Below, piece by piece: positions 35,141-44,170 of a stretch of DNA of 64,000 bases. Position numbers and translations under genes: made by a program. How positions within the stretch are numbered: position 1 is the stretch's first letter; each line of letters opens with the position of its first letter. The stretch spans positions 44,330 through 108,329 of the forward strand of contig CAZMNF010000002.1 in assembly GCA_964567595.1 (NCBI GenBank). Direction: 5' to 3'. The notes beneath the pieces were generated by a model. It was given only the letters and a program-made list of their open reading frames with translations, did no database searches and was not told the origin of the DNA. The stretch comes from CAZMNF01 sp964567595 (GTDB lineage: Bacteria; Bipolaricaulota; Bipolaricaulia; RBG-16-55-9).

Positions 35141-35641
35141 CCTATCCCTCCTCCGTTGTTGTAACGCGTCAGCGATTCCGGCTGCCATCATACATCATGG
35201 GCATCCTCGATTGGGTCCATCACCATGTATCGTAGATGCCCCATTCGATCGTTCGCTGTCAACGTCCTCTCGGGAAGCATGCGCCTGACGCCACCGCAGG
35301 ATGTTTCCCGAGAACACGTTGGGGCCGTGCTTGCGCGACTTGACGTCGACGACCATCAAGCCGGACCGGCACGGCTTAGCACATGACGCCAAAGCCCGCT
35401 GCCCATCCGTCTTGACAGCGTGTTGTCTTGGGCAGCGTTACCTGATTCAATTGAGGCCAGGGCACGGAAACTCGACGGCTTGACGGAACGGATTGCTCAA
35501 CCGGACTTGACGATTCCCGGAATCACTGAATCCAGGCCAACAGGGCGCGGAATCGGGCTCGGAGTCAAACGGGATCCCCGATCTCCAGCGGCTCGGAAGC
35601 GACGATCTGCGCTGACATGCCATCGACGAAGGGAGGAGCCC
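35141..35641. other. Intergenic region between divergent usp and D-hydroxyacid dehydrogenase
   Basis: No gene is seen in this 500-nt region. It contains a long hairpin (annotated separately) and a TTGACA at about 35414 without a good -10 at normal spacing. The region just before 35642 holds the Shine-Dalgarno GGGAGGAG of the downstream gene. Confidence 0.4.
35268..35313. repeat. 13-bp inverted repeat with 20-nt loop
   Basis: The arms at 35268-35280 and 35301-35313 (TCTCGGGAAGCAT with ATGTTTCCCGAGA) pair over 12 of 13 positions, the other being a G.U pair in RNA. There is no T-run. It could be an operator, an RNA hairpin or a piece of a dispersed repeat. Confidence 0.6.
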
Positions 35642-36640
35642 ATGAAGGTCGCCATCTACGAAGCGGAGCCGTGGGAGCAGACGACGTTCGAATCCCTGCA
35701 GGCCGAACACGAACTGGCCTTCGTGGAGGGCCCGTTACGCGCGGACGCGCTCGGGAACGAGACCGACGCCGACGTGGTATCGACGTTCATTTACTCTCGT
35801 CTGAGCGCCGACGCCTTGGCTCAATTTCCGAACCTGAAGCTGATCACGACGCGCTCCACGGGCTACGACCATGTCGATCTCGACTACTGCCGCGAGCACG
35901 GCATTACCGTCTGCAACGTGCCCACGTATGGCGATCACACGGTTGCCGAACACGTGTTCGGGTTGTTATTGACGATCAGCCACAACCTCGTTGAGGCCAT
36001 TGATCGCACCCGCAAGGGTGACTTTTCCATGCGCGGCCTTCGGGGGTTCGACCTGCTGGGCAAGACGCTCGGCGTCGTCGGCACCGGCGCGATCGGCCAG
36101 CAGGTCGTCCGCATCGCTCGCGGGTTCGACATGGACGTGTTAGCTTACGACGTCGCCCCCAACGGCGAGCTGGCCCAGGAACTCGGCTTCCAATACGTCG
36201 ACTTCGACGACGTCCTCACGACCTCGGACGTCATCACGCTCCATGTGCCGGCGACGCCGGAGACGCGCCACTTGATCTCGGCCGAGGAGTTCGCCCGCAT
36301 GAAGCCCGGCGCGGTGCTGATCAACACCGCTCGCGGCAACGTCGTCGACACGACGGCACTGCTGGAGGCATTGGCGGAGGGCCGAATCGCGGCGGCGGGT
36401 CTGGACGTGCTCTCGGAGGAGCCGGCCATCCACGAAGAAGCTGAGCTCCTGCGAAAGGAGTTCCGGCGCCAGCACGATATGGAGGCGCTATTGGCCGACC
36501 ATGTGCTATTGCGCCAACGGAACGTCTTCATCACGCCCCACAGCGCGTTCAACACGCGCGAGGCCGTGCTGCGCATTCTCGAAACCACCCGCGACAACAT
36601 TGCCGCGTTCGCCCAAGGATCTCCGCAAAACACGGTCTAG
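35642..36640 (+). CDS. D-2-hydroxyacid dehydrogenase (D-lactate dehydrogenase-like)
   Basis: 332 residues. NAD site GVVGTGAIGQQVVRIARGF, catalytic Arg in LINTARGNVVDT, Glu in GLDVLSEEPA and His in ITPHSAFNTREA. A helical insertion (AELLRKEFRRQHDMEALLADH) between Glu and His matches the D-LDH subgroup. It would reduce pyruvate or another 2-oxo acid. GGGAGGAG lies just before the ATG. treT follows 19 nt downstream, so the two are probably co-transcribed. Confidence 0.9.
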   Translation: MKVAIYEAEPWEQTTFESLQAEHELAFVEGPLRADALGNETDADVVSTFIYSRLSADALAQFPNLKLITTRSTGYDHVDLDYCREHGITVCNVPTYGDHTVAEHVFGLLLTISHNLVEAIDRTRKGDFSMRGLRGFDLLGKTLGVVGTGAIGQQVVRIARGFDMDVLAYDVAPNGELAQELGFQYVDFDDVLTTSDVITLHVPATPETRHLISAEEFARMKPGAVLINTARGNVVDTTALLEALAEGRIAAAGLDVLSEEPAIHEEAELLRKEFRRQHDMEALLADHVLLRQRNVFITPHSAFNTREAVLRILETTRDNIAAFAQGSPQNTV

Positions 36641-36659
36641 TTCCGGAGGAGGTTCGACG

Positions 36660-37916
36660 ATGAGCATCCATGGCCATCTCATGCATGTGGAAGACTACGA
36701 AGCCTTGATCGGTGCGGAGGCCGTCGATCGCCTGCAAAGCAAGGCGGACGCCCTCAATGGGCTCCACGTCGCCCACGTCAACTCGACGTACTACGGCGGC
36801 GGCGTCGCCGAGCTGTTGGACTCACTGACGCTGCTCATGAACAGCGTCGGGGTCAAAGCGGGCTGGCGCGTCATCCAGGGCGCGCCGGACTTCTTCGGGG
36901 TCACCAAGAAGATGCACAACGCCCTCCAGGGCGGCGATCTCCACATGACCGACATGAAACTGGAGATCTACGAGGGCATCATCCACGAGAACGCCATCCG
37001 CAACCATCTCAGTCATCACGACATCGTCGTCGTGCACGATCCCCAGCCGTTGCCGCTCATCACCCACTACAAGCGCAAGGGGCCTTGGATCTGGCGCTGC
37101 CACATCGACCTCTCCAATCCCCATGAGGAGCTCTGGAAGTACCTCTCCAGCTACATCGAGCAGTACAACGCCGTCATCCTGAGCATTCCCGAGTACCAAC
37201 AGGACATGCGCACGCCGCAGGTCTTTTTCATGCCGGCGATTGATCCCTTCTCCATCAAGAACAAGGAGATGAGCGAGGCGGAGATCGACGAGCGGCTCCG
37301 CCACTACGAGATCCCCGACGATCTCCCCTTGGTGGTCCAGATCTCGCGCTTTGACCGCTGGAAGGACCCCCTCGGCGTCATCAACGCGTTCAAGAAAGCC
37401 CGTGAGGAGTACGGCTTCGACGCGACGCTGGTGTTATTGGGCAACGTCGCCACCGACGACCCCGAGGGCGAGGAGGTCTACGAGTCGCTGTTGAGCGAGC
37501 GCGACGAGCGCATCGTCATCCTCTCGCGCGAGGACACCTCGCTCGTCAACGCGCTGCAGCGCCGCGCGGCCGTCGTGTTGCAAAAGTCGCTCAGCGAGGG
37601 GTTCGGGTTGACCGTCACCGAGGCCATGTGGAAGGGCCAGCCCGTCATCGGCGGCAACGTCGGCGGCATCCGCTATCAGATCGAGGACGGGGCGAACGGC
37701 TTCCTCGTCAACACAGTCGACGAGGCCGCCCATCGCATCGGCCAACTGATCCAGGATCCGGACATGCGCCAACGCATGGGCGAACAGGCTCGCGAAAACG
37801 TCCGCGACAACTTCCTCATGACGCGGCTGTTGGAGCAGTACCTTGACCTGTTCAATTCCTTCGAGACGACGCATCGGCTCAAGAACTTCCCCACGGCAGC
37901 CATTGCCCAGCCTTGA
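36660..37916 (+). CDS. treT: Trehalose synthase TreT (trehalose glycosyltransferring synthase)
   Basis: 418 residues, a GT-B fold GT4 enzyme. N-terminal HVNSTYYGGGVAELLDSL, middle WRCHIDLSNPHEELW, donor site QISRFDRWKDPLGVI and the ESGFGL-like loop QKSLSEGFGLTVTEAMWKGQPVIGG. TreT joins NDP-glucose and glucose to make trehalose in hyperthermophiles and some bacteria. GGAGGAGG lies 7 nt before the ATG. Trehalose is a compatible solute, which fits the other salt- or heat-related genes nearby. Confidence 0.92.
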   Translation: MSIHGHLMHVEDYEALIGAEAVDRLQSKADALNGLHVAHVNSTYYGGGVAELLDSLTLLMNSVGVKAGWRVIQGAPDFFGVTKKMHNALQGGDLHMTDMKLEIYEGIIHENAIRNHLSHHDIVVVHDPQPLPLITHYKRKGPWIWRCHIDLSNPHEELWKYLSSYIEQYNAVILSIPEYQQDMRTPQVFFMPAIDPFSIKNKEMSEAEIDERLRHYEIPDDLPLVVQISRFDRWKDPLGVINAFKKAREEYGFDATLVLLGNVATDDPEGEEVYESLLSERDERIVILSREDTSLVNALQRRAAVVLQKSLSEGFGLTVTEAMWKGQPVIGGNVGGIRYQIEDGANGFLVNTVDEAAHRIGQLIQDPDMRQRMGEQARENVRDNFLMTRLLEQYLDLFNSFETTHRLKNFPTAAIAQP

Positions 37917-38717
37917 CCTTGGCCTCGATTCACCCTGAGGCGCCGTGGAGCCAGCGTCCGGACGCCGTCCTGAGCCACTTCGAGGTCGACGCCGACACCG
38001 GGCTGAGTCCGACGGCGGCCCAGCGCCGGCTCAAGCAGTACGGGCCCAATCGCCTCCGCGCCGCGGCGCAGGCCAGCACGTGGGCGATTCTGCTCGATTA
38101 GTTCAAGGGACTTTTGATCGGGCAACGTCAGCGAGGTCATGATCATCGGCCTCGCGACGCTGGCGGGCGCGCCGCCGCCCATTCTGCCCTTGCAGATCCT
38201 GTTCTTGAATCTCGTGACCGACGTCTTCCCGGCGCTGGCGTTCGGCGTCGGCGAGGGCGACAAGGGCATCATGGAGCGACCGCCGCGCGACCCGGGCGAG
38301 CCGATCATCGGAAAACCGCATTGGCGCGCGATCGCTGGCTACGGCGGGCTGATCACCGTTGCCGTGTTAGGCGCGTTCGCGCTGGCCTTCGGCTGGCTTG
38401 ATATGAACTCGGCCGGCGCGGTGACGGTCTCGTTCCTGACGCTGGCGTTCGCCCAGCTCTGGCACGTGTTCAACGTGCGCGAGCGCCACAGCAGTCCGTG
38501 GCGCAACGAGGTCGTGCGCAATCCTTGGGTCTGGGGCGCGTTGGGGCTCTGCGTCGGGCTGCTGATCGCGTCGGTCTACGTCCCCGTGCTCGCCAGCGTG
38601 CTCAGCGTGGTCGACCCGGGCCCGCGCGGCTGGGGGCTCGTGATCGGGATGAGCCTTCTGCCCTTGATCCTGGGCCAGCTCGGCAAGCTCGTTCGAGGGT
38701 TTGGGCCCTCCAATTGA
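37913..38717 (+). pseudogene. Cation-transporting P-type ATPase with the whole catalytic core deleted
   Basis: The first 62 codons encode a cation-ATPase N-terminal domain (VLSHFEVDADTGLSPTAAQRRLKQYGPNRL). They end at a TAG (38099-38101) where the family has Gln before FKGLLI. After a frame change near 38119 the sequence resumes as GNVSEVMIIGLATLAG, PLQILFLNLVTDVFPALAFGV and the last membrane helices to 38717. Everything between, about 600 residues including the DKTGT phosphorylation site and the ATP-binding domain, is missing. It is clearly non-functional as a pump. The 3' part is an open frame with intact membrane segments. It overlaps the treT stop, so it was once part of that operon. Confidence 0.9.
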
Positions 38718-38826
38718 GACGCGATGGCGTGAGCCGTCCGAATCGGCCGTCCGGCCGAGCGCGCGCTCGGCACGCGTTCACCGGTTGAACCCTGCCTGAG
38801 GGTCGCGCTCCACCTCGGATCCGGGT

Positions 38827-38832
38827 TACCAT
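38827..38832 (+). promoter_or_regulatory. Possible -10 element of a leaderless CNNM gene
   Basis: TACCAT followed by 6 nt and the ATG at 38839. No Shine-Dalgarno and no good -35 are seen, so this rests on the spacing and on the parallel with other genes in the window. Confidence 0.3.
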
Positions 38833-38838
38833 GGGATC

Positions 38839-39867
38839 ATGGTCCTGCTGCTGTTGTATTTGATGCTCGCGCTGGGCGTGTCGTTCCTCTGTTCGATGTT
38901 GGAGTCATCGCTCTTGAGCGTGCCGCGCTCGCACGTGGCGGTGATGGTCGAGCGGGGCAGCCGCGCAGGCAAGCGGCTCGAGCGGATGAAGGGCGACGTG
39001 GACCGCCCGCTGGCGGCCATCCTGACGCTGAACACCTTCGCCCATACCCTGGGGGCTGCCGGGGTGGGCGCCCAGGCGGCGGTGCTGTGGGGCGAAACAT
39101 GGGTCGGGCTGGTCAGCTTCGTGTTGACGCTGCTGATCCTGATCTTCTCCGAGATCATCCCCAAGACGCTCGGGGCCGTACACACCAAGCGCCTGGCGCC
39201 GTTCACCGCGTGGACGGTGCACTGGTTGATGGTGGCGCTCAGGCCGGTCGTGGCCGGGTGCAACGGGATCTCCAAGGTCCTGTCAGGCCGCGAGCAATCG
39301 GTGCCTCGGATCGACCGCGACGAGGTGCGCAGCCTCGCCCGGCTGGCCCACGAAGAGGGCGCGATCGACGAAAACGAGGCGCACGTGATGCGCAACCTCA
39401 TCGCCCTGCGCGAGATCAGCGTTGAGCAGATCATGACGCCGCGCACCGTGGTCTTCACGCTCCGGGCCGATCAGACGGTCGGGGAGGCGACCGAAGGGGA
39501 GCCGCCCCGGTTCGCTCGCATCCCGCTCGTGGACGAGACGTTGGACGAGGTCCAGGGGCTGATCTACCGACAAGACCTGCTCGCCGCCCGCAGCGAGGGG
39601 CGGACGGAGACGCGGCTGTCGGAGCTGGCTCGACCCGTCCATGCCGTGCCGTGGGCGGCGACGCTCCCGACGGTGTTGGAGACGTTCCTCCGGCGCCGCG
39701 AGCACCTCTTCCTGGTCGTCGACGAGTACGGCGGCACGGCGGGCATCGTCACGCTCGAGGACGTGCTGGAGACGCTGCTGGGGGCGGAGATCGTCGACGA
39801 GACCGACTCCGTCGAGGACATGCGCAAGCTCGCGCGGCAGCTGGTGAACGCCAGGCAACGCAGGTGA
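38839..39867 (+). CDS. CNNM/CorC family transporter (CBS-pair, hemolysin-like)
   Basis: 342 residues. N-terminal CNNM membrane domain with about four helices (LYLMLALGVSFLCSMLESSLLS, LVSFVLTLLILIFSEIIPKTLGA), followed by a CBS pair (MTPRTVVFTLRADQTV, FLVVDEYGGTAGIVTLEDVLETLLGAEIVDE). The usual C-terminal transporter-associated domain is absent. Family members move magnesium or other divalent ions. It follows the dead P-type ATPase and precedes potassium-uptake genes. Confidence 0.9.
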   Translation: MVLLLLYLMLALGVSFLCSMLESSLLSVPRSHVAVMVERGSRAGKRLERMKGDVDRPLAAILTLNTFAHTLGAAGVGAQAAVLWGETWVGLVSFVLTLLILIFSEIIPKTLGAVHTKRLAPFTAWTVHWLMVALRPVVAGCNGISKVLSGREQSVPRIDRDEVRSLARLAHEEGAIDENEAHVMRNLIALREISVEQIMTPRTVVFTLRADQTVGEATEGEPPRFARIPLVDETLDEVQGLIYRQDLLAARSEGRTETRLSELARPVHAVPWAATLPTVLETFLRRREHLFLVVDEYGGTAGIVTLEDVLETLLGAEIVDETDSVEDMRKLARQLVNARQRR

Positions 39868-40122
39868 CGGGCTCGGCGCCGACGCGGAAACCGTCCGGAC
39901 GCCGACGGCTCGACGGACCGCCTCGCTCGGAAGGGCTAGGCTCGGCATTTCGCGCATCCGGGGGATCCGCACCGTTCACCGCGTCGGGGTGGGCGCGACT
40001 CCGTCTGGGCTGCCCTCGTCGACGCTGCGTCCCAGGCGTCCTACGCCGCCACCGGCGGCGTTCGCCGACGCTCTCGGCAAGCGTTACCATGATGACCAAC
40101 TCGTCAGCCGTCGCATGACACC

Positions 40123-41565
40123 ATGGCCCTGGCCCGCTACATCGTCCCGATCGATCGAAATGCCGTCTGGACCCATCTGGCCGCCGTCCTGCGCATCCTC
40201 GCGGCACTGCTTGGGGTTCCAACCCTCGTCGCGCTCGCTTGGGCTGAGTTCGTCTACGCCGGGCTCCTTGGGGCCATCGCGGCGACGGTGTTCGGGCTCG
40301 GCTGGCTCGGCCAACGGCCAGACCGGCCCGCGCTCGGCGTGCGAGAGGCCTTGGCCGTGACGGCGCTGGCGTATCTGGTCGCCAGCCTCCTCGGAGCCGC
40401 AGCGTTCTGGCCCGTCGCCCCTGTCGTCGACGGTTGGTTCGAGGCGATGAGCGGGTTCACCGCGACGGGGCTGACGCTGATGCCCGTGGACGAGCTGCCC
40501 GAGAGCCTGCTCTTTTTTCGCGCCTACATGCAGTGGATCGGCGGGGCCGGGATCATCATCATCGCGCTGGCCGTCCTGATGCGGCCCGCCCCCGGCGCCC
40601 ATCGGCTGTACGCCTCCGAATTCAGCGAAGACAATATCCTGGGCAACGTCCGCACGACGGTCCGGATCGTCGCCGAGATCTATCTCGGCATGACGCTGAT
40701 CGGATGGCTGGCGTATCTGATCGGCGGAATGGCTCCCTGGCCCGCGCTGCTCTACGCGTTGACGACGATCTCCACAGCCGGGTTCGCTCCCCACGGGGCG
40801 AGCCTGGGCCACTTCGACAGCACGACGATCCATCTAGCGGGTGTTTTGGGCATGCTGTTGGGATCGATCAGCTTCTTTCTCTACTATCGAGCCATCCGCG
40901 AGCGAGAAGGGCTTCTCCCGCTGTGGCGCGACGTCCAGGTGCGGGCGCTGCTCGGCGTTGTCGGGGTTTCGACGCTCGCGATCTGGGGCGCCCATCGCTG
41001 GGGGCTCGATGAGTTCCTGCCGAGCCTGTTCCACGCCGTGGCCGCGCTTACCACGAGCGGGTTGCACCTGACCGATCCCGCGAGCTGGCCCGACGGGGTC
41101 AAGCTCCTGGCGGCGCTGCTGCTCGTCACCGGCGGTTCGGCGGGATCCACCGTGGGCGGGATCAAGCTGATCCGCGCGATCGTGCTCGTGCGCTCGGCCG
41201 GCTGGCTCGTGGTCCGCTCGCTTCTGCCTCACGAAGCGAAGACGCCGTTCAAGCTGGGGGCGTTCGTCGTCTCCGACAATGAATTGAAGGAACTGCTCGG
41301 CTTTATGGTGATTTTTATTATCATTTGGATTTTAACAGCTTTGATGCTGGCGTTTACGGGTCATGGCGGTCTGAATGCTGTCTTTGAGAGCGCGTCCTCG
41401 CTCGGCATCGGCGGGCTCTCGGTCGGGGTGGCGACGCCGGAGCTGGCCGTTTGGGGCAAGGTCTGGCTCACGCTTACCATGTGGCTCGGGCGGCTGGAGC
41501 TGTTGCCGGTGCTGCTTGTGCTCTATCCGCGCTCGTGGCGCCGTTTCGGGAGGGCCCGCGCATGA
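40123..41565 (+). CDS. trkH: Potassium uptake protein TrkH
   Basis: 480 residues with the four-fold membrane-pore-membrane architecture. Selectivity-filter loops: SGFTATGLT, TISTAGFAP, LTTSGLHLT and SSLGIGGLSVG. The GGSAGSTVGGIKLIR turn of TrkH/KtrB is present. It moves K+ into the cell with TrkA as the cytoplasmic gating ring. The stop overlaps the trkA start (ATGA). Confidence 0.95.
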   Translation: MALARYIVPIDRNAVWTHLAAVLRILAALLGVPTLVALAWAEFVYAGLLGAIAATVFGLGWLGQRPDRPALGVREALAVTALAYLVASLLGAAAFWPVAPVVDGWFEAMSGFTATGLTLMPVDELPESLLFFRAYMQWIGGAGIIIIALAVLMRPAPGAHRLYASEFSEDNILGNVRTTVRIVAEIYLGMTLIGWLAYLIGGMAPWPALLYALTTISTAGFAPHGASLGHFDSTTIHLAGVLGMLLGSISFFLYYRAIREREGLLPLWRDVQVRALLGVVGVSTLAIWGAHRWGLDEFLPSLFHAVAALTTSGLHLTDPASWPDGVKLLAALLLVTGGSAGSTVGGIKLIRAIVLVRSAGWLVVRSLLPHEAKTPFKLGAFVVSDNELKELLGFMVIFIIIWILTALMLAFTGHGGLNAVFESASSLGIGGLSVGVATPELAVWGKVWLTLTMWLGRLELLPVLLVLYPRSWRRFGRARA

Positions 41566-42245
41566 GGATTGTCATTGTCGGGATCGGCGATGTCGGATGG
41601 GCGCTGGTGGAGAGCCTCACCTCGCTCGGGCGCCATGAGCTCGTGCTCATCGACGACGATCCCGATCGAGCGGAACAGGCCTCGAACGCCTTCGACGCCC
41701 TCGTGCTCGAGGGCGACGGGACCGACCCAACGATCCTGGGCAAGGCCGAGCTCGACGACGCCGACGCCCTGGTCGCCACGACCGGCTCGGACGCGATCAA
41801 CACCGTCATCACCATGCTCGGGCACCGGGCCGGGGTGGAAACCATCGTCGTCAAGCTGCGCGGGGTCGGGCTGCGCGCGGCCTGCCAGGAGATCGGGGTC
41901 TCCAAGATCATCGCCCCGAAGATCTCCGCCGCCGCCGAGATCGTCGAGACCTTGCACGGGTTCCACAGCCTCGACTTCTCCGTCGTGGCTCGCGGCGGGC
42001 TCCAGCTGGTGGAGCTGGACGCCGGCACCGCCGCGGGCCAGACGGCCTCGGAGCTGGAGCTGCCGGACGGGGCGCTGATCGTGTCCGTGCTGCGGGACGA
42101 CCAAGTCCTCATCCCGCGCGGCGGCACCCGGATCCAAGCCAACGATGTCCTGCTGACGCTCGTGCAGGACAAGGCCAACCTCGACGCCGTCCGCAAGCTC
42201 CTCGCGCTGGAGTCGTCCGACGATGATTCGGACGAGACCCGCTAA
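41562..42245 (+). CDS. trkA: TrkA-family potassium uptake regulatory protein (RCK)
   Basis: 227 residues, one RCK unit: an N-terminal RCK_N Rossmann domain (MRIVIVGIGDVGWALVESL, then LIDDDPDRAEQA, with the Asp that selects NAD(H)) and an RCK_C domain (about 140-215, GALIVSVLRDDQVLIPRGGTRI). It would form the gating ring of the adjacent TrkH. GGGAGGG lies upstream of the ATG inside trkH. Confidence 0.94.
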   Translation: MRIVIVGIGDVGWALVESLTSLGRHELVLIDDDPDRAEQASNAFDALVLEGDGTDPTILGKAELDDADALVATTGSDAINTVITMLGHRAGVETIVVKLRGVGLRAACQEIGVSKIIAPKISAAAEIVETLHGFHSLDFSVVARGGLQLVELDAGTAAGQTASELELPDGALIVSVLRDDQVLIPRGGTRIQANDVLLTLVQDKANLDAVRKLLALESSDDDSDETR

Positions 42246-42255
42246 CTGCTCGCCC

Positions 42256-42786
42256 TTACGACTTCCACTTGATGGTGCAGCCGACCGGATCGGTCGTCGG
42301 CACGGGCGGCGTCCCGCCCTGGACGATCGCTTCCAGGGCGTCGCGGAGATAGGTCTGTTCGACGGCGTCCGGGTCCTCGTAGTTGTCATCGATTGTGCCG
42401 TGATACTGTAGCGTCAGACCGCCGTCGAAGAGAAAGACTTCCGGGGTGCGCTCGGCGCCGTAGGCCGTGGCGATCTCTTGGGTCGGATCCTGGAGATAGG
42501 GGAACGGATAGCTCTGCTCCTGGACGCGCTGCTGCATCGCTTCAAAGTTGTCGTCCGGATAGTTTTCGGGATCGTTCGCGTTGATGAGCACGAACGGGAT
42601 GCCCTTCGGCTCGAACTCCTGGGCAAGCGCAATCATGCGGTCCTCGTAGGCTTTGACAAAGGGACAATGGTTGCAGCTGAAAATGACGGCGACGCCGTTG
42701 TCGCCCTTGAGCTCGTTCAGGCTGTGCTGTTGGCCGTCGGTGCCCTTCAGTGTGAAATCGGGCGCTTGCGTGCCGAGGTTGGGCAT
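42256..42786 (-). CDS. Thioredoxin-like redox protein (AhpC/TSA family)
   Basis: 176 residues. MPNLGTQAPDFTLKGTDGQQHSL start and an IFSCNHCPFVKAYEDR active site (CxxC). This is the cytoplasmic thioredoxin-like family close to peroxiredoxins; no signal peptide is seen. GAGGAGG precedes the ATG. A role in thiol redox or peroxide handling is likely, but the partner is unknown. Convergent with trkA. Confidence 0.85.
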   Translation of the reverse strand: MPNLGTQAPDFTLKGTDGQQHSLNELKGDNGVAVIFSCNHCPFVKAYEDRMIALAQEFEPKGIPFVLINANDPENYPDDNFEAMQQRVQEQSYPFPYLQDPTQEIATAYGAERTPEVFLFDGGLTLQYHGTIDDNYEDPDAVEQTYLRDALEAIVQGGTPPVPTTDPVGCTIKWKS

Positions 42787-42904
42787 GGTGAATCCTCCTC
42801 GTGTGATGTGGGCTACATTGATGATATGGCACAGTCCATGAGCCCGCAAGGTATCCGCATTTGGATGCGCTTCCCCGGTGGTGTATCATCGGCGTCGTGG
42901 GTTC

Positions 42905-43294
42905 ATGATGATGCGTTGGTGGTGGATCGGCCTCGGCGGGTTGCTCGGCGCGTGGGCCCGCTACGGGCTCGACACGCTCGTCTATCGTTGGCTCAACGAG
43001 CCCGTGTTCCCGTACGGGACCGTGGTCGTCAACGGGCTGGGATGCCTCATGATCGGCTTTCTGGCCCAGTTGGGCGAACAGCGTGGGCTCTTTTCCCCGG
43101 AGAGTCGTGCGCTCGTCTTCATCGGCCTGCTCGGCGCGTTCACGACGTTCTCGACGTTCGGCTACGAGACAGTCGCGCTGCTGCGTGACGGGGACGTTTG
43201 GCGCGCCGGCGCCAACTTGGGCGTTCATCTCGTGCTGGCGGTCGGCGGCGTCTGGGGTGGCATGGCGGTGGCCGACGTCGTTGCGGGAGGTTGA
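42905..43294 (+). CDS. crcB: Fluoride channel CrcB/Fluc
   Basis: About 127-129 residues; three consecutive ATGs (42905, 42908, 42911) make the exact start uncertain. Four membrane helices with GLGGLLGAWARYGL, YGTVVVNGLGCLMIGFL and the GAFTTFSTFGYET pore motif (the Asn of the VNxxG and the FxxF phenylalanines are present). It exports fluoride as a dual-topology dimer. The DUF190 gene follows 5 nt later, a common pairing. Confidence 0.93.
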   Translation: MMMRWWWIGLGGLLGAWARYGLDTLVYRWLNEPVFPYGTVVVNGLGCLMIGFLAQLGEQRGLFSPESRALVFIGLLGAFTTFSTFGYETVALLRDGDVWRAGANLGVHLVLAVGGVWGGMAVADVVAGG

Positions 43295-43299
43295 TTGGC

Positions 43300-43647
43300 G
43301 TGCTGCCCAAGTCCGGAAAACGGTTGCGGATCTACATTGGCGAGGGCGATCGCTACGACAACCTGTCGCTGTCGGAATGGCTCGTGCGCAAGGCACGCGA
43401 AGAGGAGTTGGCGGGCGCTACGGTGTTGCGTGGCATCGAAGGCTTCGGCGCCCACAGCCGCATCCACACCTCGAAGATCCTGCGCCTCTCCGAAGACTTG
43501 CCCATCGTCGTCGAGATCGTCGACACGGACGACAAGATCGAGCGCTTCCTGGAGACCGTCGACGGCGTCATTGAGGAGGGCCTGGCGACGGTGGAATCCG
43601 TCGAGGTCCGCTTCTATGGCAGTCGTCAAGGCTCGGACGATGCGTGA
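43300..43647 (+). CDS. DUF190 family protein
   Basis: 115 residues with the DUF190 pattern: RLRIYIGEGDRYDNLSLSEWLV, GATVLRGIEGFGAHSRIHT and LRLSEDLPIVVEIVDT. It is PII-like in fold and is often fused or linked to crcB. The start is the GTG at 43300, 9 nt after GGGAGG. A ligand-sensing partner of the fluoride channel is a reasonable guess. It ends 1 nt from the convergent ispF. Confidence 0.9.
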   Translation: MLPKSGKRLRIYIGEGDRYDNLSLSEWLVRKAREEELAGATVLRGIEGFGAHSRIHTSKILRLSEDLPIVVEIVDTDDKIERFLETVDGVIEEGLATVESVEVRFYGSRQGSDDA

Positions 43648-43648
43648 G

Positions 43649-44116
43649 CTAGTCGAGCAGCGCCACGGCCTGGGCCCAGATCCCTTCCGATCGGCCTAAC
43701 GAGCCGAGGCCTTCCGGTCGCGTCGCCTTCAGATTCATCTGGTCTCGGCCAATCTCGAGAACGCCCATCAATTGATCGGTCATTGTGTGGAGATAGGGCG
43801 CCAGCATCGGTTCCTCGGCAACGATGACGGCGTCGACGTTGCCGATCGACCATCCGTGATCTGTGAGCATCCCCTCGACGCGCTCCAACAAGACGAGACT
43901 GGAGATATTCGCATATTGCGGGTCGTTGGCCGGGAAGTGCTCGCCGATGTCGCCCAGCGCGGCCGCGCCGAGCAGCGCGTCGCAGACGGCATGAGTCAGC
44001 GCGTCGGCGTCCGAATAGCCCGCCAAGCCCTGGTGATGGGGAATTTCGACGCCGCCCAACACGAGCGGGCGATCGGGCGTGAAGCGATGCAGATCGACGC
44101 CGATCCCGACGCGCAT
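43649..44116 (-). CDS. ispF: 2-C-methyl-D-erythritol 2,4-cyclodiphosphate synthase
   Basis: 155 residues, MEP pathway. VGIGVDLHRFTPDRPLVLGG (metal-binding Asp and His), YSDADALTHAVCDALLGAAALGDIGEHFP, then AEEPMLAPYLHTM and NLKATRPEGLGSLGRSEGIWAQAVALL. There is no Shine-Dalgarno; a leaderless-type promoter ends 10 nt before the ATG. ispD is not adjacent; ispE is at 17 kb. Confidence 0.96.
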   Translation of the reverse strand: MRVGIGVDLHRFTPDRPLVLGGVEIPHHQGLAGYSDADALTHAVCDALLGAAALGDIGEHFPANDPQYANISSLVLLERVEGMLTDHGWSIGNVDAVIVAEEPMLAPYLHTMTDQLMGVLEIGRDQMNLKATRPEGLGSLGRSEGIWAQAVALLD

Positions 44117-44126
44117 GACGGCATCA

Positions 44127-44155
44127 AGCGTAGACTCGTTGGCTCGAGGCTGCAA
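44127..44155 (-). promoter_or_regulatory. Leaderless-type promoter of ispF
   Basis: On the minus strand TTGCAG (44150-44155), 17 bp, TACGCT (44127-44132), then 10 nt to the ATG at 44116. Confidence 0.5.
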
Positions 44156-44170
44156 GCGAGACCCGCGTCC

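Noticed and set aside
40089..40118. Nine-codon upstream reading frame before trkH.
   Set aside because: Its start codon overlaps a likely -10 (TACCAT 40085-40090), so it would not be in the transcript.
42781..42904. Fluoride riboswitch upstream of crcB.
   Set aside because: The GGNGAUGG core and the conserved pseudoknot sequence are not found; GGCATGGTG is only superficially similar and belongs to the start of the neighbouring minus-strand gene.
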